Assembly: GCA_039881145.1 (NCBI GenBank)
Contig: JAYKKI010000087.1
Location: 8,734,001-8,798,000 of the forward strand
Length of the DNA stretch: 64,000 nucleotides
DNA from: Druceiella hillmani
Taxonomy: Eukaryota; Arthropoda; Insecta; Lepidoptera; Hepialidae
Reading direction: 5' to 3'
Shown here: positions 1 to 11,147 of the stretch, piece by piece
Layout: the number at the start of each line of letters is the position of its first letter
Position numbering within the stretch: position 1 is the first letter of the stretch
The notes under the pieces: generated by a model
Told to the model about the DNA's origin: nothing
Database searches by the model: none
Seen by the model: only the letters and a program-made list of their open reading frames with translations
Program-made: the position numbers and the translations under genes

Positions 1-954
1 TATGTTCAGTAGTAAACACAGACAGATACGACGAGGGATTTATTTCGTAATATGTTTATTGCTGATTGAAATGTATGTGCATTTTTTTAAATAACACTCT
101 TTGCTTAAAAAGCAAATATAAAAGGCTGAAATATATATGCAAAGTATGTCATACTTCCTAAGAAAGCTTGTTTTATGATTTGTTCGAATCGCCGCGTCGC
201 TTTGGTGTGTTGCGGTGATAAAAATATATACGGTCTTTGACGGCGGAGCACACTGCGGAGATTGATTCTCGGTTGCCAGTTGAGCGGGCTGGAATGGTAT
301 ATGTAATCGAATTCCTAAAATTTTACAGACTAATGACGGGCAGCAACGCTACTGATAGAAAAAGTCACGCATCCCGATCATCAAACCACTTGACGATTGT
401 GCACATTATCTCCAATGATTCGCCCATTGTTGAGGCCTGTGTCCAATATGATATTAAGGAAAGCTATTTATTATTGATAATGTGTTTTAGTACTTGATAT
501 TAGTAAAGTTTAATAAATAATTATATACGCTTCTGGAGACAACTGTATTTCTTGACTTCTCTCCTTTATCCGTAGAGGAAAACCCACTTTAAAAGAAACC
601 TGTATAGCGCAAGTACAGCTAGCATTGCGAGAGTTCCGTCCATATTTAGGTACTTATATATATTTAAAGTTACATAGCATTCCTAAATTAATTTTTTTTT
701 AAATCTAAATACATAGCTTACTATATACTTCAAACACATAAAAACATAGTGCATTTAAAAAAAACTATAACATCTAGGATAAACGATATGCTTCCTTCTC
801 ATAATTTTTTTATACATCTTTTTAAACATGCAATTTGAAATTACGAGGAAAATATTATTGTATCTCTCATAATAAGCTTCAAGTTCATCACACATGAAGC
901 ATAAGTGGAAAAATTAAGTTTTTTGAAGTCTTTACTTTCTGTTCCTTTAATCCT

Positions 955-981
<27 letters not shown>
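955..981. repeat. (TA)n microsatellite
   Basis: About 27 bases of uninterrupted TA. Confidence 0.95.
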
Positions 982-985
<4 letters not shown>

Positions 986-1184
986 GAGAAGTAAGCAAGT
1001 GCAAAATATGTAGTTTAATAAGTTTAAGTTTAAGTGTTTACCTCGCGTGACATCTGAGAAAATCTGCTGTGAATATTGTAAATACATTGCCTACTGCAAT
1101 GTAGCCCCTTTTGGAAACCACTTCGAAAAATAAATTTGAATTATTTTAAAAAACAAATTTTAGTTTCTGGCCAACAAGCTACAT

Positions 1185-1262
1185 ATTCGGTGTGAATTTC
1201 AAGTTTCTGTCTTGTTTCGTTAAGAAGTTGAAAGTCTTTGAGGGACTGACAGATAAATAGAC
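1185..1262 (+). repeat. Degenerate copy of a dispersed repeat
   Basis: tgaatttcaagtttc, then ttaagaa, then actgacagataaatagac, in the same order and orientation as 26444-26520. Family unknown. Confidence 0.4.
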
Positions 1263-4230
1263 TTAGAAAGGACGTCGCCAGAAAAATAGAGTTCCGTGCG
1301 ACACGTACGGAATATCAACAAAAAATTAAAGTTACTTAGGGATTTCATCTGTGTTCCTTAACAAATAATATTGTGCATTGTCCAAAACGTAAATTAAAAT
1401 GCTGCTAAGTTCTTAGTCCGTATTCTCTAACGATTTACGGTGAACAAGTGTGTCACACGAAATAAGTCACTAGTAATCATTGAAATCTTAATTAGAAAAA
1501 TTTATTATCTCTTTATAAAAAACAACAATTTTATCAAATGAATTTAATTTCAAAGTATACTATGGTGTTAAGAAGAAATTTAAATATTTAATTGTTGATG
1601 TATAATTTTTATTAAACACCTTATGGTATACAGAGATTTAGGCTAGTTAAGAATTAATTCAATATCATGCATTTTAAAAACGAAATTTAATTAAAAATAA
1701 ATTACTAAAATATTTTATTTCCCATCAATGCCCTTTCGTACTGGTTTCAATTAACGAAAGAACTTTTGAGAATTCAAAATGTTTAAATGGTAACTTTTTA
1801 GATATTCTAAAATTTGAGTTTAGAAAAAAGTAACAATATAAAATTTAAAGTATTACTTCAAAACTCTTCCGTACAAAACTTAATTTAAGTCTGCCCGATG
1901 ATTTAGACACTGGTTTGTGCGACGTAGGTACGGTACAGATAAGCTCAAACATTTTTAATTTCAAATATGTTTGTGCTCTGTTTCTAAGAATTCTTCCCCT
2001 TCTTATCTTGTTTTAAATGATGCTTAAAATTGTAGAGACCATTTGAAGCCGGAAACTTCTCCGCTCTCCATTTTCTGGCGGCATCAAAGGAATTTTAAAA
2101 ATACATGTTTTATGTGCATATCTTTTACCTCGTTCACGTTATAAACGGTTTGAAGGTTTCACTAAATTTTTGATACCCTTTATTAGAATTATCTCTAATT
2201 AAATATTGTAAAAGATTTAATCTTTTTCTATATTGTTCATACAAAATAAGACCGTATACAGTATACGGTAATACCTATTTACATATATGCAGAGATGCTT
2301 GTTCATAAGAAAGCAAGAAGAAAAACGAAAGAATAGTTTTGGAAATTTTTTATATAAAACGTAGCTCAGAAACATATTATTTTTTTATTTAAAGATCAGT
2401 GAAACGTATTTATACTATTGTAGCTGGCTCCTGCCTATATATTTTACTCAACTGAAAGCGTTCCATGCAAATATATATACTCGTCAAATGTTATGTAAAT
2501 TTGCTAATCGTTTAGGTCTATCGTTTTAAAAACAATTATGTTTAAATCTCTACATTTCAAGTAAACATTACACGAACTTAAGTCTCTTGAAATAAATTGT
2601 ATTTGGCTTTAAAATTACAACCACTTTAAATGTCCGAATTAAAATAAATTCATTAAAGACAACGATGAAGAGTCATTGCCATCTCAACACCTCTTAAGAT
2701 TACAATGACCTTTTGATATCTTACTGAAATTCATGTATCTCCATTCTGCCTTTATCTTGACAAGAATCCGTAGTCTTTTATTCGTCTTTTATATAGTGTC
2801 CTTCGAGGATATTTTCAAATGCCGAGACATGTCTGTGCCATTTTAAAGATTTAAACAGATAATTTTCTTGTCACATTTTTAAAATATGGTTTTATGACCA
2901 AATATTTTCAATAAATTGAAACAGTGGAATATAAAAACCTATGGAATGGTGAATAAAAAATTTATTTCAAATAGTGTAATAATATTATTAGCAATTTGCT
3001 GTGAAAAATTCCATAAGTAATAATTTTCAAATTAATTAGCATGAGAAGTATATGCTCCAAATTTTATTGTCAAATCTTAAAATTTTCAGAGCTAAGACGC
3101 AACCGTATTTCATATTTCGAAATAAATTTTGTAGCCATTATTTAATTATATGATCAAATAAAATGAAAAGTTTCATTAAAACAAATTATCACACAGCATT
3201 AAAGCTGGCAAAATAGGCTGTGCTCCCTGACTTCTGTAATTTTTTAACACAGTCCTTTTTAATTGTAGCGTAATGATGTAGAGCTTATAATTTTTTTCAA
3301 ACCATGACATTTTGAAGAATTTTTGAAATCAGGTCAAAAAAAGTAAAAATAAAAACCAAATATTCTTTTCGCGTTATATAATAACGTAGATTGTAGTAAA
3401 TTATAAATATACTGCTCAACCACAGAGAGAGCAATTAAAAAGCAGATTAATTTCTTGAACATTTATGGTAACAAAATTGTAAAGAATATTATTAAAAATA
3501 ATTTTCAACGAATATAAATTTTTGTCAATTTGGAAATAGTTCTACGAGTGACCCTTTCGTTTGGTTCATTGTGGAGAAATGACAAATGTATCTAAATTAT
3601 CTTTGCTTACCTCATTATATATTACTCTTTTTATTATAAATTTGTATTAAAATAAAATAGGAAACAGGTAACAAAAGGAGTATCAATTAACATAACTTTT
3701 TGTCTTGAACATTTAATTGTTCATATTTTTCATTTACGAGTATACACCAAAAACTTTTGATTAAATTATTCCTTTTCCTTTCATCACTAAGAAATTTCGA
3801 AGTATTTATGCAATTATCTAGGTACAAATTTATAACCTCATTACTTCCAAAAGAAAAGAGCTTTCAATACTACTTGCTTTCAAGACTAGTGAACAAAGTT
3901 TATATATTCTATTCAAATATTCATAGAGGATATTAATATTTAGGAAAACCTTTAGATCCGATCATGTGTTTTCCCAAGAATATGTTATATTTCTCATTTC
4001 AATTAATAAAGTACTATAACATTGTTTTTATGTTTGATCCTTGGAACATAGGATATGAAAAGTGTTAAACTAGAAAAATTAAAATTAAAAAAAAATTTAA
4101 TCAATTCCAATTAATTGATATTATTTACATAATTTACAATAAATGCCCAAATGTCTAAAATTCCCATTATTTTATAATGGATCAGTTATTTATTATTGAG
4201 GAAACCGTTACAAAGCTGATTTGCTTCGAC

Positions 4231-4236
<6 letters not shown>

Positions 4237-4288
<52 letters not shown>
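4237..4288. repeat. (TA)n microsatellite
   Basis: About 52 bases of TA preceded by atatacat. It encodes the Ile-Tyr run of a spurious ORF. Confidence 0.95.
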
Positions 4289-4290
<2 letters not shown>

Positions 4291-5077
4291 ACACATATTA
4301 TTTGTAAAGTCGTTTTATCAAAATTAGGTGAAGAAAATATTTTTGAAAATGAAATTGATTACTATTATTTGTTCTAGATACAGAAAACTTATAACCATTT
4401 GATACAATCTGCAAAAATATTGAAATCATTATCAGCCTTATCAAAAAAAGAAGTGTGAATTTTTTTCCAAATTGTTTAAGAAATATATTGTAGAAAATGT
4501 TAATGGAAATTTGTATAACTTTAAACACTGCTTTGTCATTGACATTTCTCGCAAAAACTAATTGTGTTAAAATGACAAAAAAAATTATTAAATTTTTTAT
4601 ATGTCATTTTTTATCTAACTTTCACGAATTTTGTTAATTATTAAGTGCTTATAAATAGAGTTAAAAATAATTATTTAAATGCCTGATATTTTCTTATAAC
4701 AACGTGCTTTGTCTTTTTGTTTGGTATAAGAATCTTGCTATTATGTCTGGTCGATCGTAAAAATTTTTGCTTAGACACAATATTTCTGTTATTTTGGACC
4801 GTTTAGGATTGAGTGAATGTAATGAAAAAAATCTGACCATCCAAAATGCCTCGAATACGTCATAGCATCTTGAGTTCACTCATGCATACAGCAAGTTTCA
4901 CCAGTGAAAGAAGACGATAATACATCTAGTTTTACCAGCTTTGAAAACTCTACAACAGTTCTTGTCATGGCCTCTTCAACGTGGATACATTCGTTACGAA
5001 TAAAATTAAGTCTTTAATTCATTATGTTATAGTTTTAAAATTCTAAATAAGATACGTCTAATCTAGAAGAGCTTTCA

Positions 5078-5116
5078 TCACAATTATCAGATCAAGATTT
5101 GATCTGATGATTGTGA
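5078..5116 (+). repeat. Short hairpin, 18-bp arms, one mismatch
   Basis: Arms 5078-5095 and 5099-5116 pair around a 3-base centre (gat), with one G-T position. Confidence 0.85.
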
Positions 5117-5896
5117 AAATTAATTTTGCTTTAGCTTTCTAATCTTCTGGTTTCTGAATCGCAGTAGCCGTTGCTGGTAATGGTGGCTGAACGGTGTCCG
5201 TCATTCCCTCCAACATGAACACATTTTTCGCCACAAACCCCTAATCCTCCTAATCACGGCCTTTTAATTTCCAACGTTAGTTAGATAGTTTATCGACTTA
5301 TTAAACCCAAATTCACTGTATTTTTAATGAATTTATAATTGAAAGCGGAACTAGATACATAATTTGCTAAAACACAGTGTGATTTTGCAATCAACTAAGT
5401 ATATTAACTTTTGTTGTAATCAGTATTGCCATATAGGCTAATAAAAACTCTACAGAGGTGCAAGTTGTCATATTAGTCTATTATTTTGTGATATCTTAAT
5501 AACATTTCTGTACTAAATTAGTCAATTGTTTGAAAATATTTTTCGTGTACAGAATTCACTATATTAAAATTTTATTACATAGGTTATAAACAAATAGAAT
5601 GACATTTAAATACTGGATTCCCTTGTAACATTAACGTATGCAAAAGCAAATACTTAAAGAACAATTACATTTAAAAGCATCAAATCCTTTTTCTTCACAT
5701 GGGTTTACGATATTCTCTCATTAGGTTCCCTGATTCGTTTCAAAGATAAAGGTAAAAAAGGTTATTACGGTGCCTTCTATTCCTGAGTTACCTGTCTTCT
5801 AGCATATATTTGTCTAGACATGAAAGCCATGATCTAGAATTTTTTCAGAGCAATTGCTGGTGTAGCAGTGCGCAAAAAGTGTTTTCCTTTTTCCAG

Positions 5897-5960
5897 AAAC
5901 CGGCCCACCTGAAGAACGAGGCCACCATCTTTTTTCTAGTATTTTTTTGCAACCTTATAG
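5897..5960 (+). other. Possible short exon (64 bp), unidentified
   Basis: A strong 3' splice-site look-alike (gttttcctttttccag, ending 5896) is followed by eleven codons in which ten end in G or C, beginning KPAHLKNEATI, then a hydrophobic run FFLVFFCNLI, then gtaact at 5961-5966 as a possible donor. The G/C-ending codons contrast with the AT-rich surroundings and suggest selected or recently inserted coding sequence. No family is recognised and no neighbouring exon was found. It could be a chance arrangement or a transposon fragment. Confidence 0.25.
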
Positions 5961-6582
5961 GTAACTCTTCAGAAGAAAATTCGGTATGCAGAATATTTCT
6001 TAGTTTATATCCAGATTTTTTCACTCGTTATGATGATTTTAGCGAACTTGGTCTTATTTTTCTGACTTTTCCGGATATAAATCAACGCATTGGTGTTGGT
6101 GTTATTTCCAGTTGTCAATATTAAAAATTAACATAGTTAAAAACAATTATATTTTTTTTGTCACAATTTATAACTATCAACATCGAAATATTAATATAGA
6201 AAAAAAATAAATTAGGTGAGAGGTATAACAAACACACACAAGAAACTTCTAAAACCAAAATTAAGAAAAGAACAAGGAACAACTTTACATAAAATTTTCA
6301 ACAAATTTTTTTTCGAGTTTTTCATGTTTTACTACAAGTGAACCTACATTTTTGCTAATATTCATAGTAAGCGTTCTCTTCTGTTCTACATTACGGAAAA
6401 TAAGACAATAATTATAAGCGAAATTTAGGAAATATTTTTTAATAAACATTTATTATCTTTTACGGGAAAGCAATGTGACATGGTAAGAGAACAAATCAAT
6501 AATTAGAAATTAATCAAAAATTGTAAAATGTAAGAATTACAAAGTGTGACCTTTGGAAACGTCATGGTCATGGTTCTAAAAT

Positions 6583-6607
6583 TATATATATATATATATG
6601 TATACAA

Positions 6608-6702
<95 letters not shown>
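6583..6702. repeat. Long (TA)n microsatellite with CATA interruptions
   Basis: About 120 bases, the longest TA tract in the window, interrupted by gtatacaaatacat and catacataca. Confidence 0.95.
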
Positions 6703-6703
<1 letters not shown>

Positions 6704-8863
6704 GCAGAATATAGGTACATGGCAGCATGTTTCATTAATAAAAATATTTCAACTTCAGTGTATATTAACTGAAATATAATAAATTAAAACCTTAATTTCA
6801 TAATATAAAAATGTAATGAAATAAAAACTCATGGATAAAATCAAAGCATTTATTTGACAACTTAGTTTCCTAACTTTCTGAAAAATACGTATATTGCATG
6901 GAATTTGTGAAATACCTCCACGCTGTTAATTAAAGAAATACTCCAAACTAAGATGAATTCGGGACTAATCGTCTGGAAACAATTGTCGCCAACTCATTCG
7001 AGCGCGTGTCTTTTTGTTCAATCTCTTGACAGTTTCGGGATTTCACAATAGTGTTTAAACGTTGACACGTTAAAGTTCTTAGCAAAAGAATTTATTGAAT
7101 TGGTATTTTAACTAGTTTATTTCATTGTAATGAATATTGAAGTGATCCTTCACAAGAAGAGGATTATTGTTACATGAAATTTTCAGTGACTCTCACCAAA
7201 ACGTCGTAAATGGAAATCCTATGTATTTTATGAGATTGAAACGTTTACTTATGTATATTAAGATAAGAATATATATAGAGATATGTATATAAATTTACAT
7301 AAATATACTAAATCATAGCCATTGTCACTACAACGTGACTGGGGTGTCCAACTTAAAAAAATTGTAGCGAAATAATTTAGGAAATTTATTTTTATGCCTT
7401 AAAGTTTTTAGAAAGTCATTAGGGACATCATCCGTAATTATTAGGTCAGAAGGAATTTTCTTCTTCTTAAAAATTGTTTAACATATGTTCGTTTTGTAAA
7501 GTCATTATACATAAATACAAAAAACACCAATTATATAATAGGTGAGTGTGTATTTTTTTCTAAAAATATCGAGCATTTACGGCTTAATTGTAATGTTATT
7601 TGGGGCCATAATTTATTGTTGCAAAGATATCATAAAGCCATACATAGTTAAAATGAAAATACATCCATACACAGCACTTACAAGTGACAAAATAAATAGT
7701 TTAACCGCAGTAAATTCCTATTTCTTAGGAGAATAATTTCGTGTTTTTAATACAAATTTCTTAGATGAAAGAAAGATTATTTTAAATTACATATGAGCCT
7801 ATGTAAATCGGAATAATTTTTTTACCTTATGAAGTTGGCAGTATAATAAAAATTGCAGAAAAATTAATGAAAATGCTAAATAATATACTTTATTGGCAAT
7901 TCTACAATAAAATTGAAACACTTTGACATTCATATTTCACTAGTCGTTTCAATAATTTACATAGTAATTATAACATTTGAATGAATTTCCAAACATTTAA
8001 GCTTGATGTTGGACCATTAATATTATAATTGTTAAATAACACTTCAAAAATATTTTGAACGTGTACTTTCATACGTAAAATCTAATATTTTACAAGTGTA
8101 ATGATAGAAACAAGTTTACATTGCAACCTAGCATCTATTTATATTCTTACACCAGCAACTATAATGTAAGACTTCTAAGCGCCGAGACGTGTAATATATT
8201 AAAGAACAGAGCAAAATATTCTAAACAATTTGAAGAAATTATTTAAATTACATAGAGCTGGTTTACTCATGATGCAAGTCACGAGCGTCACATTATTTGG
8301 AGGCAAAATTTTGCGTAATTTTCTTAAATTTGCCTTTAGTTATTTCGTTACTCTATTACTCCTCACAAATGTTTGTTTAGTCTCTATTTAGATACTATTT
8401 TAAACCGGAGAGTGGATGGTTGGGTGTAATATACCCAGTCCTTGAAAAATTGCGCGATATCTGCAAATGAACCAACGAAAAAATGTTATTGCGTCTGAGT
8501 AGCTGTACAGGAGAAAGTAAAAAAGCTTCGATTAACACTGCTCAACTAACAGCTCAGCTAATACGACCGCTATTTGGCAAGACGTTTGGACAATATGATG
8601 ACTGACTCCGGGTGAATGACACTCACCTTACACTTTGTGTCAAGAATTTAAACAATAACTTTTCTCTATTGCATTTTACTATTTTCTTTTTTTTAATATC
8701 AAGTCTATTTTTTATCTTCAAATCAAAGATACCATTTAAAGACCCTCAAAATAGATTATTACGTCTTCTTAAATGCCTCGCAGGCCTATTCATCTGGAAA
8801 ATTCGCAGTGAAATTGTAATTAATAATATTTCTCAAAGAGGTTGTAAAAGAAACAAAAAATAG

Positions 8864-9113
8864 GAGTTTAATAACAAGGAAGAGGTAGAAGGAGAGCCTG
8901 CTGAAATGATAGATTGTAAGACAGAAAGCGACAGTAAATATTTGATATGGAAGAATTGTATTAAGTGGAATCGCGTTATAGTAAGATCTAACATTCGTAC
9001 TAGGTTAGAAAATATCGTAAGAGAGAGGCATGGACTAAAAATTATCAGACGATATGTGAAGACACCTGTGAAATGATGGAAATTATTTGTAAATTATGAA
9101 TTATAATGGATTA
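8864..9113 (+). pseudogene. piggyBac-like transposase fragment, N-terminal part
   Basis: After a tag at 8861-8863 the frame reads through an acidic segment (EEVEGEPAEMIDCKTESDS), then KYLIWKNCIKWN, then IRTRLENIVRERHGLK, then a stop at 9074-9076 and WKLFVNYEL. This follows the order of piggyBac-family transposases: an acidic N-terminus, a W.k.p motif, r.RanNIi.e.pG, and then P.e.WklF..dei. The catalytic domain does not follow. It lies in a block of about 1 kb (about 8.33-9.3 kb) absent from the matching site in the right arm (about 52.70-52.78 kb). TTAA occurs near both edges (8324-8327, 9313-9316 or 9331-9334), the family target, but it is frequent in such AT-rich DNA. No terminal repeats were identified. 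Confidence 0.65.
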
Positions 9114-10495
9114 AATTTGAAGCGAACATCCTGTCACAATAACAACATAAAGAAATATGTTATGACGCATGTGACAATGTCGGAGTTGAATTAATTTATA
9201 AAGTTTCGTTCTTCACGAGTACTTCTGTGAACATATTGTAAGGAATTTTGATTGAATTTAAATCTCTTTAGAGACAAGGTCCCAAATATCTTGATACTCA
9301 ATTCATCATTTCTTAATAAATCTTTCAAATTTAATTTATTCCCCCTAAAAAGTTTAACAATAATTTATTTTCCAATTCGCTTACATTTTTTTTATTCAAA
9401 TTTTTCATGATTAGCCAATACTCTTAAATATAAGCATTATTTATAGACATAATGGCTAACGCAAACCGTCTTCAATCGGTCTCAATAAATTCATCACATA
9501 AAATTCATCACTAATTTCATTAAAGGTTAAGCATTTGTGTAAATGTATACTCATTAACATGACTGCTTATTTGTCAGTTTTACATTTAATGCACCATTTG
9601 TATTAATAGACCACGTTCAGTGCGTATTTAAAACTATTTAAGTATAATGAAATTTCTTTAAGCCGATTTTCCATAAAAAATAAATGACTACATTTCAGTT
9701 TATTTCAAATATTATCTAATCCTTTAAATATTACAATCATTAATGTGTTGATTTTATCACTTTTTCGCACATTGACTTTATTTCGGTTATGTGTTCAGTT
9801 CTTATTTATTTTATTCAAAAAATTCGCAAACCAAAAAATTGGTGATGTTACAGTTTTAAAATTTCTATTAAGCAAAACTTTTTAAAAAAAGTTGTGATTA
9901 AAAGACGTGTCAAAGTCGATGCCGGTGTTAATTTGTTGAGTTGTAACGTAATTATTTGTATTTTGTAAAATTATTATGTACGACAAAATTTACGTAGAAA
10001 CCTACGTTTTTACAATTAACATATTTCTTAACTGCTGAAAATTTATAATGAAACCGCTGTGAACATCATAGACCCTGCATGTTTGCTATGTACTCATGCA
10101 TCTCTCTTAATACAAAGATCAGTTAAAAATCTTTAACATGTCTGCAAAGCTTCTACTGAGAAATGTAAAATGGAATGGTTATGTACATTAAGCATATCTC
10201 GTAACAAAACTCCTCAAGTAATAAAGAGGGATATTTAAGTCCATAACTTTCCAAATCGTTGCCCTGGATAGCAAGCCTTGAGAAACATTATGTTACCGAA
10301 GAAATAAGAGAGAAGCGCCGCTGCAACTGACAAGCATGTCAAGCAGCTTGACAGAAATTTATGTATTTGATACCGAGTGAATTTGTATATCTCAATGTGT
10401 AAAGAGCAATAATAATAAATGAATTATCGTCATAATCTTATCAATTTACTTGACCAACTTGCTATTTTTAGTTTCCTCGAAATGGGCTTATTATA

Positions 10496-11030
10496 CGAGG
10501 GGGCGTTTTTAAGTTCGCGGAATGGAGGATAAGGAGTAGAATAAAAATACAAAATGATTTTCCTTTTTTAACATATTTACATGCTACCCTAATACATTTT
10601 TCAAATCTTTCAATTAGCTTATGTATATCTTCATAAAAAAAATGTTTCCGGGTTGTTAACCGGGGCGTGGGTCGTCTTCAAGTGAGTATCTACCCTGTTT
10701 AAAGAGACTATGCCACTTGTAAACCATGGTTTTACCCGGGCAAGAGTCCCCGTAAACGGATGTCATTTATGTATCTTTCAGTGTGGTTCGAATCGACTTT
10801 CCTTGCTTAGTAAGGAACTTTATAACGGCGCGGTACTCGATATTTTCCATAGTTCAGACTTTCTTCCAGATTGAGTTGTTTATTCCACGATAGTTCAAAG
10901 ACTAACGATCCGATTATGATAAAACTGGGTATTTGTACTAATACTGAGTTACTTAACTAGCTATCATTCCGTTAATCACCTTTACTAATGGTCTACCTTT
11001 CCATTCCGCGAACTTAAAAACGCCCCCTCG
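10496..11030 (-). mobile_element. Internally deleted mariner-like element, 535 bp
   Basis: The ends are perfect 31-bp inverted repeats (10496-10526 and 11000-11030) beginning cgagggggcg, flanked by TA (10494-10495 and 11031-11032), the Tc1/mariner target duplication. Inside, on the minus strand, are the N-terminus and C-terminus of a mariner transposase without the catalytic middle. It sits in the left duplication arm; the matching place in the right arm (about 51.44 kb) has no insertion, so it arrived after the duplication. At 535 bp it is well under half the roughly 1.3 kb of a full element, and could only move with an enzyme supplied from elsewhere. Confidence 0.95.
10535..10850 (-). pseudogene. 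Mariner transposase pseudogene, N- and C-terminal ends joined
   Basis: The reading starts at the ATG on the complement of 10848-10850 and gives MENIEYRAVIKFLTKQGKS, then a stop, then SVYGDSCPGKTMVYKWHSLF and SLEDDPRPG before another stop at about 10656. This is the helix-turn-helix DNA-binding domain of mariner transposase. From 10632 down, in another frame, DIHKLIERFEKCI and CKYVKKGK match the C-terminal end. The whole catalytic domain with its DD34D acidic triad is missing; the junction lies between about 10633 and 10655. It cannot encode an active enzyme. Confidence 0.93.
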
Positions 11031-11115
11031 TAAAAGACCCACCGTCTACCGTTGCTTGGTATGTGAAATTCAGAATGACAGAGAGGGATTGGATATCTGC
11101 GCGTAAGCTGTACAT

Positions 11116-11147
11116 ATATCAAATCGTAGTAATATCAAATCGTAGTA
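11116..11147 (+). repeat. Perfect 16-bp tandem duplication
   Basis: The unit atatcaaatcgtagta occurs twice in a row. The matching place in the right arm has one diverged copy, so this is a recent left-arm slippage event. Confidence 0.9.

Larger units (their letters stand above)
1..4236. other. Unassigned AT-rich DNA
   Basis: No gene is recognised apart from a (TA)n tract and the repeat fragment at 1185-1262. The stretch 180-450 is less AT-rich, with a mostly open reading frame (237-497), but no domain or splice signal supports it. Confidence 0.6.
4289..6582. other. Unassigned AT-rich DNA
   Basis: Contains the hairpin at 5078 and the possible exon at 5897. A GC-richer patch at about 5150-5270 gives, on the minus strand, a short open segment with HVGGNDGH, slightly reminiscent of a Kelch repeat but too short to call. 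Weak similarity of 5.7-5.76 kb to the reverse complement of about 55.9 kb could mean the inverted duplication extends further out. Confidence 0.5.

Noticed and set aside
237..497. 86-codon ORF in a less AT-rich patch
   Set aside because: All frames of both strands are fairly open here; no domain, no splice support, no conserved partner found.
4177..4377. ORFs with long Ile-Tyr runs (also at 6546-6779, 14693-14986 and 24063-24266)
   Set aside because: The runs are translations of (TA)n microsatellites and are open in both strands; no flanking coding signal.
5150..5270. Minus-strand segment with HVGGNDGH resembling a Kelch blade
   Set aside because: About 35 residues without the other Kelch landmarks (no second blade, no Y..W spacing); another frame is equally open.
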